The notes under the pieces are model-generated. The model saw only the letters and a program-made list of their open reading frames with translations. It searched no databases and was not told the origin of the DNA. From an uncultured SAR116 cluster alpha proteobacterium (lineage in GTDB: Bacteria; Pseudomonadota; Alphaproteobacteria; Puniceispirillales; Marisalimonadaceae): 51,438 nucleotides of DNA. The position numbers and the translations under genes were made by a program. How positions within the stretch are numbered: position 1 is the first letter of the stretch; each line of letters begins with the position of its first letter. This document shows, in pieces, positions 39,438 through 51,438 of this stretch. The stretch lies in assembly GCA_902590245.1 (NCBI GenBank), contig CACIWG010000010.1, positions 1 to 51,438 on the forward strand, written 5' to 3'.

Positions 39438-39839
39438 ATGACAATTAAAAATACATGGGACGAATTGAAACTTAAAAAATTAGAAGAACTTTGGAAACAA
39501 GGACTTCCAATTTCTAAGATTGGTGAGATGCTTGGCGTTTCGAGAAACTCCGTTGCTGGAAAAGCACATAGAATGGGTTTGCCAAAAAGAACTTCACCTA
39601 TATCGACAGAAAAAAAACAAAACTTATCTGGTATAAATGGAAATGAAATTGACGATAAAAATATACCCCTAAAAATTAAATTAAGAGGGGTTCAATGGTC
39701 TAGAATAAAATGTTGTTGGCCAGAAGGTGACCCAAAGCAGAATGACTTTAGGTTTTGTGGAAAAGATATATTCCCTGGTCGACCATATTGTGATAAACAT
39801 TCATTGTTAGCTTATACCAATACTCGAGAAAATACATAA
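39438..39839 (+). CDS. gcrA: Cell-cycle regulator GcrA
   Basis: GcrA is an alphaproteobacterial sigma-70 cofactor that activates promoters carrying CcrM-methylated GANTC sites. The product has the N-terminal helix-turn-helix opening TWDELKLKKLEELWKQGLPI, then GEMLGVSRNSVAGKAHRMGL. After a variable linker comes a Cys/His C-terminal region: CCWPEGDPKQNDFRFCGK and GRPYCDKHS. I start at ATG 39438 to match the family start; an ATG 15 bases earlier (inside the AroE-like 3' end) is the alternative. pepN follows after 3 bases. Confidence 0.93.
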   Translation: MTIKNTWDELKLKKLEELWKQGLPISKIGEMLGVSRNSVAGKAHRMGLPKRTSPISTEKKQNLSGINGNEIDDKNIPLKIKLRGVQWSRIKCCWPEGDPKQNDFRFCGKDIFPGRPYCDKHSLLAYTNTRENT

Positions 39840-39842
39840 GAA

Positions 39843-44432
<4,590 letters not shown>

Positions 44433-44447
44433 TTAATAAATTAGACT

Positions 44448-44469
44448 ATAAAATCAAGTTTTAACTTGA
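44448..44469 (-). terminator. Weak candidate terminator of glnA
   Basis: On the minus strand TCAAGT-TAAA-ACTTGA is followed by TTTTAT. The 6-bp stem overlaps the glnA stop codon. Stem and U-tract are short, so activity is uncertain. Confidence 0.35.
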
Positions 44470-45870
44470 GTAATACATTTTAAATTCGACTGGATGTGGT
44501 GAATGCTCAAAATTAATTACCTCTTCCATTTTTAAATCAATATATGCTTCTATCTGATCTTCTGTAAAAACATTACCTTTTGTTAAAAAACCCATATCAT
44601 TTCTTAAGGCTTCAGTAGCTTCTCTTAACGATGCACATACTGTTGGTATGTTTTGAAGTTCATTCTCAGGAAGTTCATATAAATCTTTATCCATAGGATC
44701 GCCTGGGTGGATTTTGTTTTGAATGCCATCTAGACCTGCCATCAACATAGCTGAGAAAGCAAGGTATGGGTTAGCAGTTGCATCTGGAAAACGAACTTCA
44801 ACTCTTTTGCCATTTGGACTATCAACAAATGGTATTCTACATGATGCAGATCGGTTTCTTGCTGAGTAAGCAAGTAAAACTGGGGCTTCAAAACCAGGTA
44901 TAAGTCTTTTGTAAGAGTTAGTAGAAGGATTTGAAAAACAATTAATTGCTTTTGCATGCTTTATAATACCTCCAATATAATGAAGACAAGTTTCTGATAA
45001 TCCTGAATATTGATCACCAGCAAATACAGGCTTTCCATCTTTCCAAATCGATTGATGTGTATGCATACCAGTTCCATTATCACCAGCCACGGGTTTTGGC
45101 ATGAACGTAGCAGTTTGTCCAAACGAATGTGCAACATTATGAACTGCATATTTATAAAGTTGAACATTATCTGCAGTTGATATTAGCGTACCAAACTTAA
45201 GACCCAACTCATGCTGAGAAGGTGCCACCTCATGGTGATGTTTTTCCATGGGTACGCCCATCTCAGTTAGAGATAATACCATTTCACTTCTTAGATCTTG
45301 TCCAGAATCAACAGGAGGAACTGGGAAATAGCCCCCTTTAATCCCTGGACGATGTCCCATATTTCCTTCGTCATAATTTTTTCCTGTATTGTAAGGTCCT
45401 TCTGTACTGTCAATTTTGTAAAAAGAAGAATTCATTTCTGTTTTATATTTAACATCATCGAATACAAAAAACTCAGGTTCTGGTCCAAAATATGCTGTGT
45501 CTCCAATACCCATACTTTCCATATATTTTAGGGCCTGTTTTGCAGTAGATCTAGGATCTCTTTCATATGGTTTACCTGATATTGGATCTAATACATCACA
45601 GAAAATTGCTAGTGTAGGTTGTGAATAAAATGGGTCTAGAACAGACCTAGAACAATCTGGCATTAGTTTCATATCTGACTCATTAATAGCTTTCCATCCT
45701 GAAATAGATGATCCATCAAACATAAAACCTTCTGCTAGTGTGTCTTCATCAATTGTACTTACGTGTTGAGAAACATGTTGCATTTTCCCTCTTGGGTCAG
45801 TAAAGCGAAGATCTACAAATTGTATTTCTTTATCTTTAATTGTTTTTAGAATATTTTGAACATTAGACAT
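44461..45870 (-). CDS. glnA: Glutamine synthetase type I
   Basis: GlnA makes glutamine from glutamate and ammonium. The 469-residue product has [19 protein letters not shown] (near residues 48-66), the metal-site [12 protein letters not shown] (near 129-140), [20 protein letters not shown] (near 260-279), and [18 protein letters not shown]. The DLYELPENE stretch near residue 398 holds the adenylylation tyrosine, so GlnE-type control is likely. A Shine-Dalgarno GGAG precedes the ATG. glnB lies 14 bases upstream, the usual alphaproteobacterial glnBA operon. Confidence 0.98.
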   Translation of the reverse strand: MSNVQNILKTIKDKEIQFVDLRFTDPRGKMQHVSQHVSTIDEDTLAEGFMFDGSSISGWKAINESDMKLMPDCSRSVLDPFYSQPTLAIFCDVLDPISGKPYERDPRSTAKQALKYMESMGIGDTAYFGPEPEFFVFDDVKYKTEMNSSFYKIDSTEGPYNTGKNYDEGNMGHRPGIKGGYFPVPPVDSGQDLRSEMVLSLTEMGVPMEKHHHEVAPSQHELGLKFGTLISTADNVQLYKYAVHNVAHSFGQTATFMPKPVAGDNGTGMHTHQSIWKDGKPVFAGDQYSGLSETCLHYIGGIIKHAKAINCFSNPSTNSYKRLIPGFEAPVLLAYSARNRSASCRIPFVDSPNGKRVEVRFPDATANPYLAFSAMLMAGLDGIQNKIHPGDPMDKDLYELPENELQNIPTVCASLREATEALRNDMGFLTKGNVFTEDQIEAYIDLKMEEVINFEHSPHPVEFKMYYSS

Positions 45871-45884
45871 TTATTACTCCTTAT

Positions 45885-46229
<345 letters not shown>

Positions 46230-46325
46230 TCACGATATTAGTCTATATATTAAGCAAAAATGATTTAAAGAAATTATTAATGAATGATAGTTTATGAAAA
46301 ATAAATGCCTAAAATTTAAGCTGAT

Positions 46326-47492
46326 TTATACTTCAGACAAAAATAAAGATAATTTTTTAATAGCTCTTTCTATTGATTCTTCAGAATTTGCGCATGAAAA
46401 TCGTAAATATCCTTCACCAAATTTACCAAATGACGTTCCAGCTATGGCTGCAATACCAGTATCATTTAACAATTTATTTTGAAAATCTAAAGAACTAATA
46501 TTTAGTTTTGATATGTTTGGAAAACAATAAAAGGCGCCTTGGGGATTATTACAAGAAATTAAATCTAATTTGTTAAGTTTTTCGAACATAATCTTTGATC
46601 TTAATTTAAATGCGCTATTCATCCTAGTTACACATTCTTGTGGGCCATTTAGAGCCTCTAATGCAGCATACTGAGCGCTGGCATTTACACATGAGTGCAC
46701 GTTCACAGCTAGTTTTTCTGCTGCATCAATTAGTGTGTTTGGAAAAACTCCATAACCCAATCTCCATCCTGTCATAGCATATGTCTTTGACCAACCATTT
46801 AGTATTATCAATCTATCTCTTATTGAAGTATAGTTTAGAATAGAAGTAAAATCTGTTTCTCCAAAACAAAATTGATCATAAATTTCGTCACTCATAAGCA
46901 TAGTATTAGGATAATTTTCTAAACCTTTAATTAATTTATCTATTTCACTTTTTGGAATAATCCCCCCGGTTGGATTACTCGGACTATTAATAATTATTAG
47001 CGATGTTTTTTCGTTAATTTTATTAAGTATGTCGTCAGCAGAAAAAGAAAATCCCATATCCTCTTTTAAACGGTAAGGAACTGGTTTTGCTCCTGAAAAT
47101 CTTATTGCTGATTCGTAAATAGGAAATCCAGGATTTGGGTATAAAATTTCTCTATTATTATCACCTAAAAGCATGGAAGAGAAAAAAATTATAACTTTTC
47201 CTCCTGGTACGATTAAAATATTCTCTGGTGATATTTCTACGCTGTGTCTCCTAAAAATATCTGAACAAACAGCCTCTCTTAGTTTTGGTATTCCTGAAGC
47301 TTGGGTATAACCATGATGCCCATCCCTCAATGCTTTAATCCCAGCCTCTACAATATGTTCAGGTGTTAAAAAATCTGGTTGTCCTATGCCAAGGTTTATA
47401 ATATCTTTGCCTTGTTCAGCAAGTTTATTGGCTTTTGCTAAAACTGAAAAGGCTGTTTCTGTACCTAAATTTAAACTTCTACTTGTAATCAT
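46326..47492 (-). CDS. Aspartate aminotransferase-like PLP enzyme
   Basis: A 388-residue class I aminotransferase. Motifs: INLGIGQPDFLTPEHIVEAG (near residues 32-51), GYTQASGIPKLREAV (near 66), IINSPSNPTGGIIP (near 165) and the PLP lysine in LNGWSKTYAMTGWRLGYGVF (near 228-247), plus LRFSCA near the C terminus. It could act on aspartate, alanine or aromatic substrates. I start at ATG 47492, which fits family N termini (MITSRSLNLG). An in-frame ATG 87 bases earlier would add a 29-residue hydrophobic, Cys- and Phe-rich extension read from a poly-A tract, which I judge non-coding. Confidence 0.88.
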   Translation of the reverse strand: MITSRSLNLGTETAFSVLAKANKLAEQGKDIINLGIGQPDFLTPEHIVEAGIKALRDGHHGYTQASGIPKLREAVCSDIFRRHSVEISPENILIVPGGKVIIFFSSMLLGDNNREILYPNPGFPIYESAIRFSGAKPVPYRLKEDMGFSFSADDILNKINEKTSLIIINSPSNPTGGIIPKSEIDKLIKGLENYPNTMLMSDEIYDQFCFGETDFTSILNYTSIRDRLIILNGWSKTYAMTGWRLGYGVFPNTLIDAAEKLAVNVHSCVNASAQYAALEALNGPQECVTRMNSAFKLRSKIMFEKLNKLDLISCNNPQGAFYCFPNISKLNISSLDFQNKLLNDTGIAAIAGTSFGKFGEGYLRFSCANSEESIERAIKKLSLFLSEV

Positions 47493-47563
47493 CTTTAAAC
47501 ATTGACAACAATTACATATAAAAAAAAAAAACAAAAGTTTTTTATGTAATTGATACTTATAGT

Positions 47564-47592
47564 TTGATTTAAAATCCATCTTACTTTAATAA
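47564..47592 (+). promoter_or_regulatory. Candidate promoter of tRNA-His/tRNA-Leu
   Basis: TTGATT (47564-47569), 17 bases, TAATAA (47587-47592); the start would be about 7 bases before the tRNA-His 5' end. Moderate match in the expected place. Confidence 0.4.
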
Positions 47593-47605
47593 ACATAATA
47601 ATCAT

Positions 47606-47683
47606 GGCGAGTGTAGCTCAGTTGGTTAGAGCGCTAGACTGTGACTCTTGAGGCCGCCGGTTCGATCCCGGTCACTCGCCCCA
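47606..47683 (+). tRNA. tRNA-His (GTG)
   Basis: The cloverleaf has the His-specific extra 5' G (G-1) opposite C73, acceptor GCGAGTG / CACTCGC, D arm GCTCAGTTGGTTAGAGC, anticodon loop CTGTGAC (anticodon GTG), T-loop TTCGATC and encoded CCA. The anticodon stem CTAGA / TCTTG has a T-T opposition at its second pair, which is unusual. This tRNA is a substrate for the queuosine pathway encoded in the window. Confidence 0.93.
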
Positions 47684-47733
47684 ATTTAATATTGATTAAT
47701 TTGGTATATACATATATTAAATATTTAAAAAGT

Positions 47734-47818
47734 GCGGGCGTGGCGGAACTGGTAGACGCGCATGGTTTAGGTTCATGTACTGAAAGGTGTGGGGGTTCAA
47801 GTCCCTCCGCCCGCACCA
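47734..47818 (+). tRNA. tRNA-Leu (TAG)
   Basis: An 85-base class II tRNA: acceptor GCGGGCG / CGCCCGC, D arm GGCGGAACTGGTAGACGC, anticodon loop TTTAGGT (anticodon TAG), a long variable arm, T arm GGGGGTTCAAGTCCCTC and encoded CCA. It lies 50 bases after tRNA-His and 22 bases before tig. Confidence 0.96.
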
Positions 47819-47840
47819 TAAATAAATTCAGGATGTTAAG

Positions 47841-49235
47841 ATGGAAATAAAAGAAAAAAAAAATATAGGCTTAAAAAGAGAGTTTGAGATTATTATAACT
47901 AGTAATTCGATTGATGAACAAATTCAAAATAAAATTTCAGAACTTGCTCCTAAAGCTAGTGTACCAGGTTTTAGGCCTGGAAAAGTTCCCCATAGCATTA
48001 TAAAATCTAAATTTGGAAAACAGATTTTTGGTGAGGTTGTTAATGAAAGTTTAAATAATGCCTCGAAGAAAATTGTTGATGACTTTAAAATTAATGCCGC
48101 AACTCAACCAAAGATGGATATTAAGTCACTTGACGAAGGAAAAGATATTAAAGTTAATTATTCAGTTGAAGTAATGCCAGATTTCAAAATTCCTGATTTA
48201 ACCAAGTTTAAGATTACTCGACCAATTGTAAAAGTTGAAAAAAAACAAGTTGATGAATCAATAGAAAGAATTGCAAAACAAAATACTAAGACAGAAAAGA
48301 TTAATAAAGATAGAAAAACTAAATCAAACGATACAGTTGTTATTGATTTTGAAGGAAAAATAAATAATCAAATTTTTGAAGGTGGTTCCACGAAAGGTCA
48401 TCATTTAAAAATTGGTTCTAATTCTTTTATACCTGGTTTTGAAGATAAATTAATCGGTAAAAATTTGGGCCAGAATTTTGATATTGATCTTAACTTTCCA
48501 GATGATTATCAAGCTAAAGATTTAGCTGGGAAAAAAGTTGTCTTTAATATAACTATTAATGAAATTAGAGAAGACGTTAACACGGAAATTAATGACGATT
48601 TTGCTAAATCATTAGGATTAGAAAATTTAGAAGCTTTAGAGAAAAGTGTAAAAGATCAGATTGTCAATCAACATTCAATCCAAAGCAGATCTAAGATGAA
48701 AAGGGAAATACTAGATTTGCTTGCTGATTCATTGGACTTTGAACTTCCAAATACTCTTGTCGAAGATGAATACCAAAGTGTTTGTATAGCTATCAGACCA
48801 AAGCCAGAGAATGTTAATGATCAGAAAAACAAAGCAAATGATGAAGGTATGTCTAAGACTGAAAAAGATGATGCATTAACTATCTCAAAAAGAAGAGTAA
48901 GATTAGGATTAATACTTGCTGAAATTGGAAGACTAAATAATATTAAAGTTGAAGAAAAAGATACACAAAACGCAATGATGCAAGAATTACAAAGATATCC
49001 TGGACGAGAAAAAGAAATATTAGATTATTTCAAAAAAAATCCAGAAGCTCAAAATCAACTGTCTGGGCCTGTTTTTGAAGATAAAATCATTGATTTCATT
49101 ATAGAATTGGCCGAAATTAGAGAAAAAGTTGTTAATTTAGAAGATCTTTATAAAGAAGATGATATTGATATTAAAGATGAATTAAAAAAAGAGAAAAGCA
49201 AAAAATCAAAACCCAAAATTTCAAACAAGAAATAA
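47841..49235 (+). CDS. tig: Trigger factor
   Basis: The ribosome-bound chaperone that meets nascent chains at the exit tunnel. The 464-residue product has the ribosome-docking motif in VPGFRPGKVPHSII (near residue 41). A FKBP-type prolyl isomerase domain follows (about 160-245; VVIDFEGKINNQIFEGGS, HHLKIGSNSFIPGFEDKLIG), then the helical C-terminal chaperone domain. A lysine-rich tail of about 25 residues (KEKSKKSKPKISNKK) makes it somewhat longer than E. coli Tig (432). AGGA precedes the ATG. clpP follows after 18 bases. Confidence 0.97.
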   Translation: MEIKEKKNIGLKREFEIIITSNSIDEQIQNKISELAPKASVPGFRPGKVPHSIIKSKFGKQIFGEVVNESLNNASKKIVDDFKINAATQPKMDIKSLDEGKDIKVNYSVEVMPDFKIPDLTKFKITRPIVKVEKKQVDESIERIAKQNTKTEKINKDRKTKSNDTVVIDFEGKINNQIFEGGSTKGHHLKIGSNSFIPGFEDKLIGKNLGQNFDIDLNFPDDYQAKDLAGKKVVFNITINEIREDVNTEINDDFAKSLGLENLEALEKSVKDQIVNQHSIQSRSKMKREILDLLADSLDFELPNTLVEDEYQSVCIAIRPKPENVNDQKNKANDEGMSKTEKDDALTISKRRVRLGLILAEIGRLNNIKVEEKDTQNAMMQELQRYPGREKEILDYFKKNPEAQNQLSGPVFEDKIIDFIIELAEIREKVVNLEDLYKEDDIDIKDELKKEKSKKSKPKISNKK

Positions 49236-49253
49236 TAGTAAAGGAAGTGAGTA

Positions 49254-49886
49254 ATGAATAATTTTGATAAAAACGTTGGTAATGCTTTATCGGCTCTTGT
49301 ACCTATGGTTGTGGAGCAAACTAATAGGGGTGAAAGATCTTATGATATCTATTCAAGACTTCTTAAAGAAAGAATAATTTTTTTAATCGGACCTGTTGAT
49401 GACAACATTGCTTCATTGGTATGCGCACAATTATTATTTTTAGAAGCAGAAAATCCATCTAAAGATATCTCTATGTATATAAATTCACCTGGAGGAGTAG
49501 TTACTTCAGGATTGTCCATTTATGATACAATGGAATATATCAAACCAGACGTTTGTACGGTTTGTTTTGGACAAGCTGCAAGTATGGGTTCATTGTTATT
49601 AACAGCAGGTTCTAAAAACAAAAGATTTTGTCTGCCTAATTCAAGAATAATGACACATCAACCTTCAGGAGGATTTCAAGGTCAAGCAGCTGATATTGAA
49701 ATACATGCTAAAGAAATAATGAACTTGAGAAGCAGGTTAAATCAAATTTATGTTAAACATAGTGGCAAGAAACTTGCAGATATAGAAAGTTTAATGGATA
49801 GAGATACTTTTATATCGCCTCAGGATGCTGTTAAATTAGGTCTTATTGATAAGGTTGTAAACAAAAGAGATGAAGTTAATAAATGA
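49254..49886 (+). CDS. clpP: ATP-dependent Clp protease proteolytic subunit
   Basis: ClpP forms the serine protease chamber used by ClpX. The 210-residue product shows the catalytic serine in [15 protein letters not shown] (near residue 100), histidine in [14 protein letters not shown] (near 125) and the aspartate in [12 protein letters not shown] (near 180). The N terminus ([20 protein letters not shown]) fits the mature protein region. A good Shine-Dalgarno AAGGAAG precedes the ATG. It stands between tig and clpX in the conserved order. Confidence 0.98.
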   Translation: MNNFDKNVGNALSALVPMVVEQTNRGERSYDIYSRLLKERIIFLIGPVDDNIASLVCAQLLFLEAENPSKDISMYINSPGGVVTSGLSIYDTMEYIKPDVCTVCFGQAASMGSLLLTAGSKNKRFCLPNSRIMTHQPSGGFQGQAADIEIHAKEIMNLRSRLNQIYVKHSGKKLADIESLMDRDTFISPQDAVKLGLIDKVVNKRDEVNK

Positions 49887-49927
49887 AAATTTGTTGTTGC
49901 AATTCTTAATGAAATAAACAAAAGTAA

Positions 49928-51193
49928 ATGTATATGGGTAAATCTGATAATAATTCAACTTTATATTGTTCATTTTGTGGTAAAAGCCAACATGAGGTGA
50001 AAAAACTAATAGCTGGTCCTACAGTTTTTATATGCGATGAATGTGTAGAATTATGTATGGATATTATCAAAGAAGAGCATAAGCAAAATTCTTCAAAAGG
50101 TGCTAGTGGTGTCCCAACACCCTCAGAAATTTTTAAAGTGCTCGATGAATATGTAATTGGACAATCAAGTGCGAAAAAAGTTTTATCAGTTTCTGTGCAT
50201 AATCATTACAAAAGACTTAATGCATCAAACGGAATTGACGATGTTGAAATATCTAAATCAAATATATTGTTAGTTGGTCCAACTGGATGTGGTAAAACAT
50301 TACTAGCTCAAACTTTAGCTAAAATTATTGATGTACCATTCACTATTGCGGATGCTACTACTTTGACAGAAGCGGGCTATGTTGGAGAGGATGTAGAAAA
50401 TATTATCTTGAAGTTACTTCAAGCTTCTGATTACAATGTAGAAAGAGCTCAAAAAGGTATTGTTTATATTGATGAGGTCGATAAAATTTCTCGAAAATCT
50501 GAAAATCCCTCTATAACAAGAGATGTTAGTGGTGAAGGAGTGCAGCAAGCACTACTAAAAATAATGGAAGGTACAGTAGCGTCTGTTCCACCACAAGGGG
50601 GAAGAAAACATCCACAGCAAGATTTTTTGCAAGTAGATACAACAAACATCCTCTTTATTTGTGGAGGGGCATTTGCGGGCATTGATAAAGTAATTGCTAA
50701 TAGAAGCAAAAACTCATCTATGGGTTTTGAGGCTGAAATCAAAGATAAAGATGAAAGACTATCAAGTGAAATTTTAAAAGAAATTCGTCCAACTGATTTA
50801 GTTAAGTATGGACTTATACCAGAGTTTGTTGGAAGATTACCAGTTTTAGCGACTTTAGAAGATCTTGATGAAAATGCTTTAGTCAAAATATTAACTGAAC
50901 CTAAAAATGCTTTAACTAAACAGTACAAGAAGCTTTTTGAAATGGAAAACACAAAGTTAGATTTTAGAAAAGAGGCTCTAACTGCAATAGCAAAAAAAGC
51001 TATAGAACTTGATACTGGAGCTAGAGGGTTAAGATCTATTATTGAAAAAATGTTAATGGATACAATGTTTGAATTACCATCTCAAACAAATATTGATGAA
51101 GTTGTTATTAATGAAGATGTCGTATTAAAAGACAAAAAACCAATAACTGTACATTCTAAAAATAAAAAAAATATATCTCAAACTATTTCATAA
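49928..51193 (+). CDS. clpX: ATP-dependent Clp protease ATP-binding subunit ClpX
   Basis: ClpX unfolds tagged proteins and feeds them to ClpP. The 421-residue product has the N-terminal zinc finger ([18 protein letters not shown], then CDECVELC; four cysteines), Walker [17 protein letters not shown] (near residue 118), [15 protein letters not shown], Walker [10 protein letters not shown] (near 180) and sensor residues in FVGRLPV and GARGLRS. ClpP-docking residues should lie near residue 270. The start gives MYMGKSD; an ATG two codons later is equally possible. Confidence 0.98.
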   Translation: MYMGKSDNNSTLYCSFCGKSQHEVKKLIAGPTVFICDECVELCMDIIKEEHKQNSSKGASGVPTPSEIFKVLDEYVIGQSSAKKVLSVSVHNHYKRLNASNGIDDVEISKSNILLVGPTGCGKTLLAQTLAKIIDVPFTIADATTLTEAGYVGEDVENIILKLLQASDYNVERAQKGIVYIDEVDKISRKSENPSITRDVSGEGVQQALLKIMEGTVASVPPQGGRKHPQQDFLQVDTTNILFICGGAFAGIDKVIANRSKNSSMGFEAEIKDKDERLSSEILKEIRPTDLVKYGLIPEFVGRLPVLATLEDLDENALVKILTEPKNALTKQYKKLFEMENTKLDFRKEALTAIAKKAIELDTGARGLRSIIEKMLMDTMFELPSQTNIDEVVINEDVVLKDKKPITVHSKNKKNISQTIS

Positions 51194-51248
51194 AAATCTT
51201 TTAAGTCAAAATACTTGAATTTAATTTATGGAGTAATATTTTAATTAT

Positions 51249-51438
51249 ATGAATGAACCAGTATTACCATTAAGAGATATTGTTGTATTTCCTCACATGA
51301 TTGTACCATTATTTGTTGGGAGGAATAAATCTATAAAAGCTTTAGAAATAGCCATGTCTGAGAATAAAGATATAATCTTAGTTACACAAAAAGTTGCAAA
51401 AATTGAAGATCCTAAATCTAAAGATCTTTATTGTGTTG
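51249..51438 (+). CDS. lon: Lon protease, N-terminal part (cut by window end)
   Basis: The first 63 codons of Lon: [20 protein letters not shown], then [15 protein letters not shown] and a following Lon-N strand region. This N-terminal substrate-binding domain is typical, and the place after tig-clpP-clpX is the classical order. The AAA+ and Ser-Lys protease domains lie beyond the window. GGAG lies rather far (about 15 bases) upstream, so the site is weak. Confidence 0.93.
   Translation, partial: MNEPVLPLRDIVVFPHMIVPLFVGRNKSIKALEIAMSENKDIILVTQKVAKIEDPKSKDLYCV

Noticed and set aside
47493-47579. 29-residue N-terminal extension of the aminotransferase
   Set aside because: It reads through a poly-A tract as a Phe run with several cysteines, unlike the family, and a better start exists at 47492.
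47634-47819. Reverse frame of 61 codons over the same tRNAs
   Set aside because: Same cause; the sequence MVRAEGLEPPHLSVHEPKP is the well-known artefact of antisense tRNA-Leu.
47641-47850. Forward frame of 69 codons across both tRNAs
   Set aside because: It is a translation of tRNA-His and tRNA-Leu; phrases such as VAELVDAHGLGSCTERCGG are a known false-gene signature of tRNA-Leu.

Overview
The window looks like about 51 kb of streamlined chromosome from a free-living, probably marine, alphaproteobacterium. By eye it is very A+T-rich, and genes are packed with gaps of a few bases or short overlaps. Several things point to Alphaproteobacteria: a 5-aminolevulinate synthase (C4 haem route), a GcrA cell-cycle regulator, a glnB-glnA pair, an Atm1-type exporter behind the suf genes, a Cys-poor DksA, and a GAAC-N7-GAAC SOS box at recA. 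LptD and a KdsD-type isomerase imply a lipopolysaccharide outer membrane. Two PII genes, both keeping the uridylylation tyrosine, argue against canonical SAR11 (Ca. Pelagibacter ubique is described as lacking PII). Another low-GC marine lineage such as HIMB59/AEGEAN-169-like cells is possible, but this is inference. I see no rRNA, CRISPR array, insertion sequence or prophage.

Layout. 1-2.3 kb: small poorly characterised genes, plus a structured leader with a 15-codon ORF and an exceptionally strong ribosome binding site. 2.3-8.3 kb (minus): lptD, an FAD-linked 2-hydroxyacid dehydrogenase, a CysQ-Sua5 fusion and an AlkA-type glycosylase. 8.3-12.2 kb: cytochrome b561, haem-binding-like protein, trhO, molybdopterin-binding protein, tRNA-Ala, rpmF, hspQ. 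12.2-19.6 kb: Fe-S assembly operon sufB-C-D-S-T-A followed by an Atm1-type ABC exporter. 19.5-24.5 kb: nadK, then kdsD with the queuosine genes queA-tgt-queG. 24.5-28.9 kb: orphan PII, a solute-binding-like protein joined to an EamA transporter, tRNA-Gly, hemH-hemA. 29-34.5 kb: dksA, SOS-regulated recA, alaS, an aminotransferase. 34.5-42.4 kb: an unrecognised 454-residue protein, LOG protein, LysM protein, CDP-alcohol phosphotransferase, msrB, an AroE-like protein, gcrA, pepN. 42.4-47.5 kb (minus): parE, glnA, glnB, an aminotransferase. 47.6-51.4 kb: tRNA-His, tRNA-Leu and the classical tig-clpP-clpX-lon proteostasis cluster; lon is cut by the window edge.

Most genes are housekeeping and show no large unknown system. 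The most original signal is the leader at about 1678-1815 (minus strand). It carries a Shine-Dalgarno able to pair over 15 nt with the expected 16S 3' end, a 15-residue ORF, and two mutually exclusive hairpins, one of which would hide that Shine-Dalgarno. Other points worth a look are the CysQ-Sua5 fusion, an AroE-like protein lacking both substrate-binding serines, a perfect 14-bp inverted repeat running into the parE start codon, and the unrecognised protein at 34542-35906.
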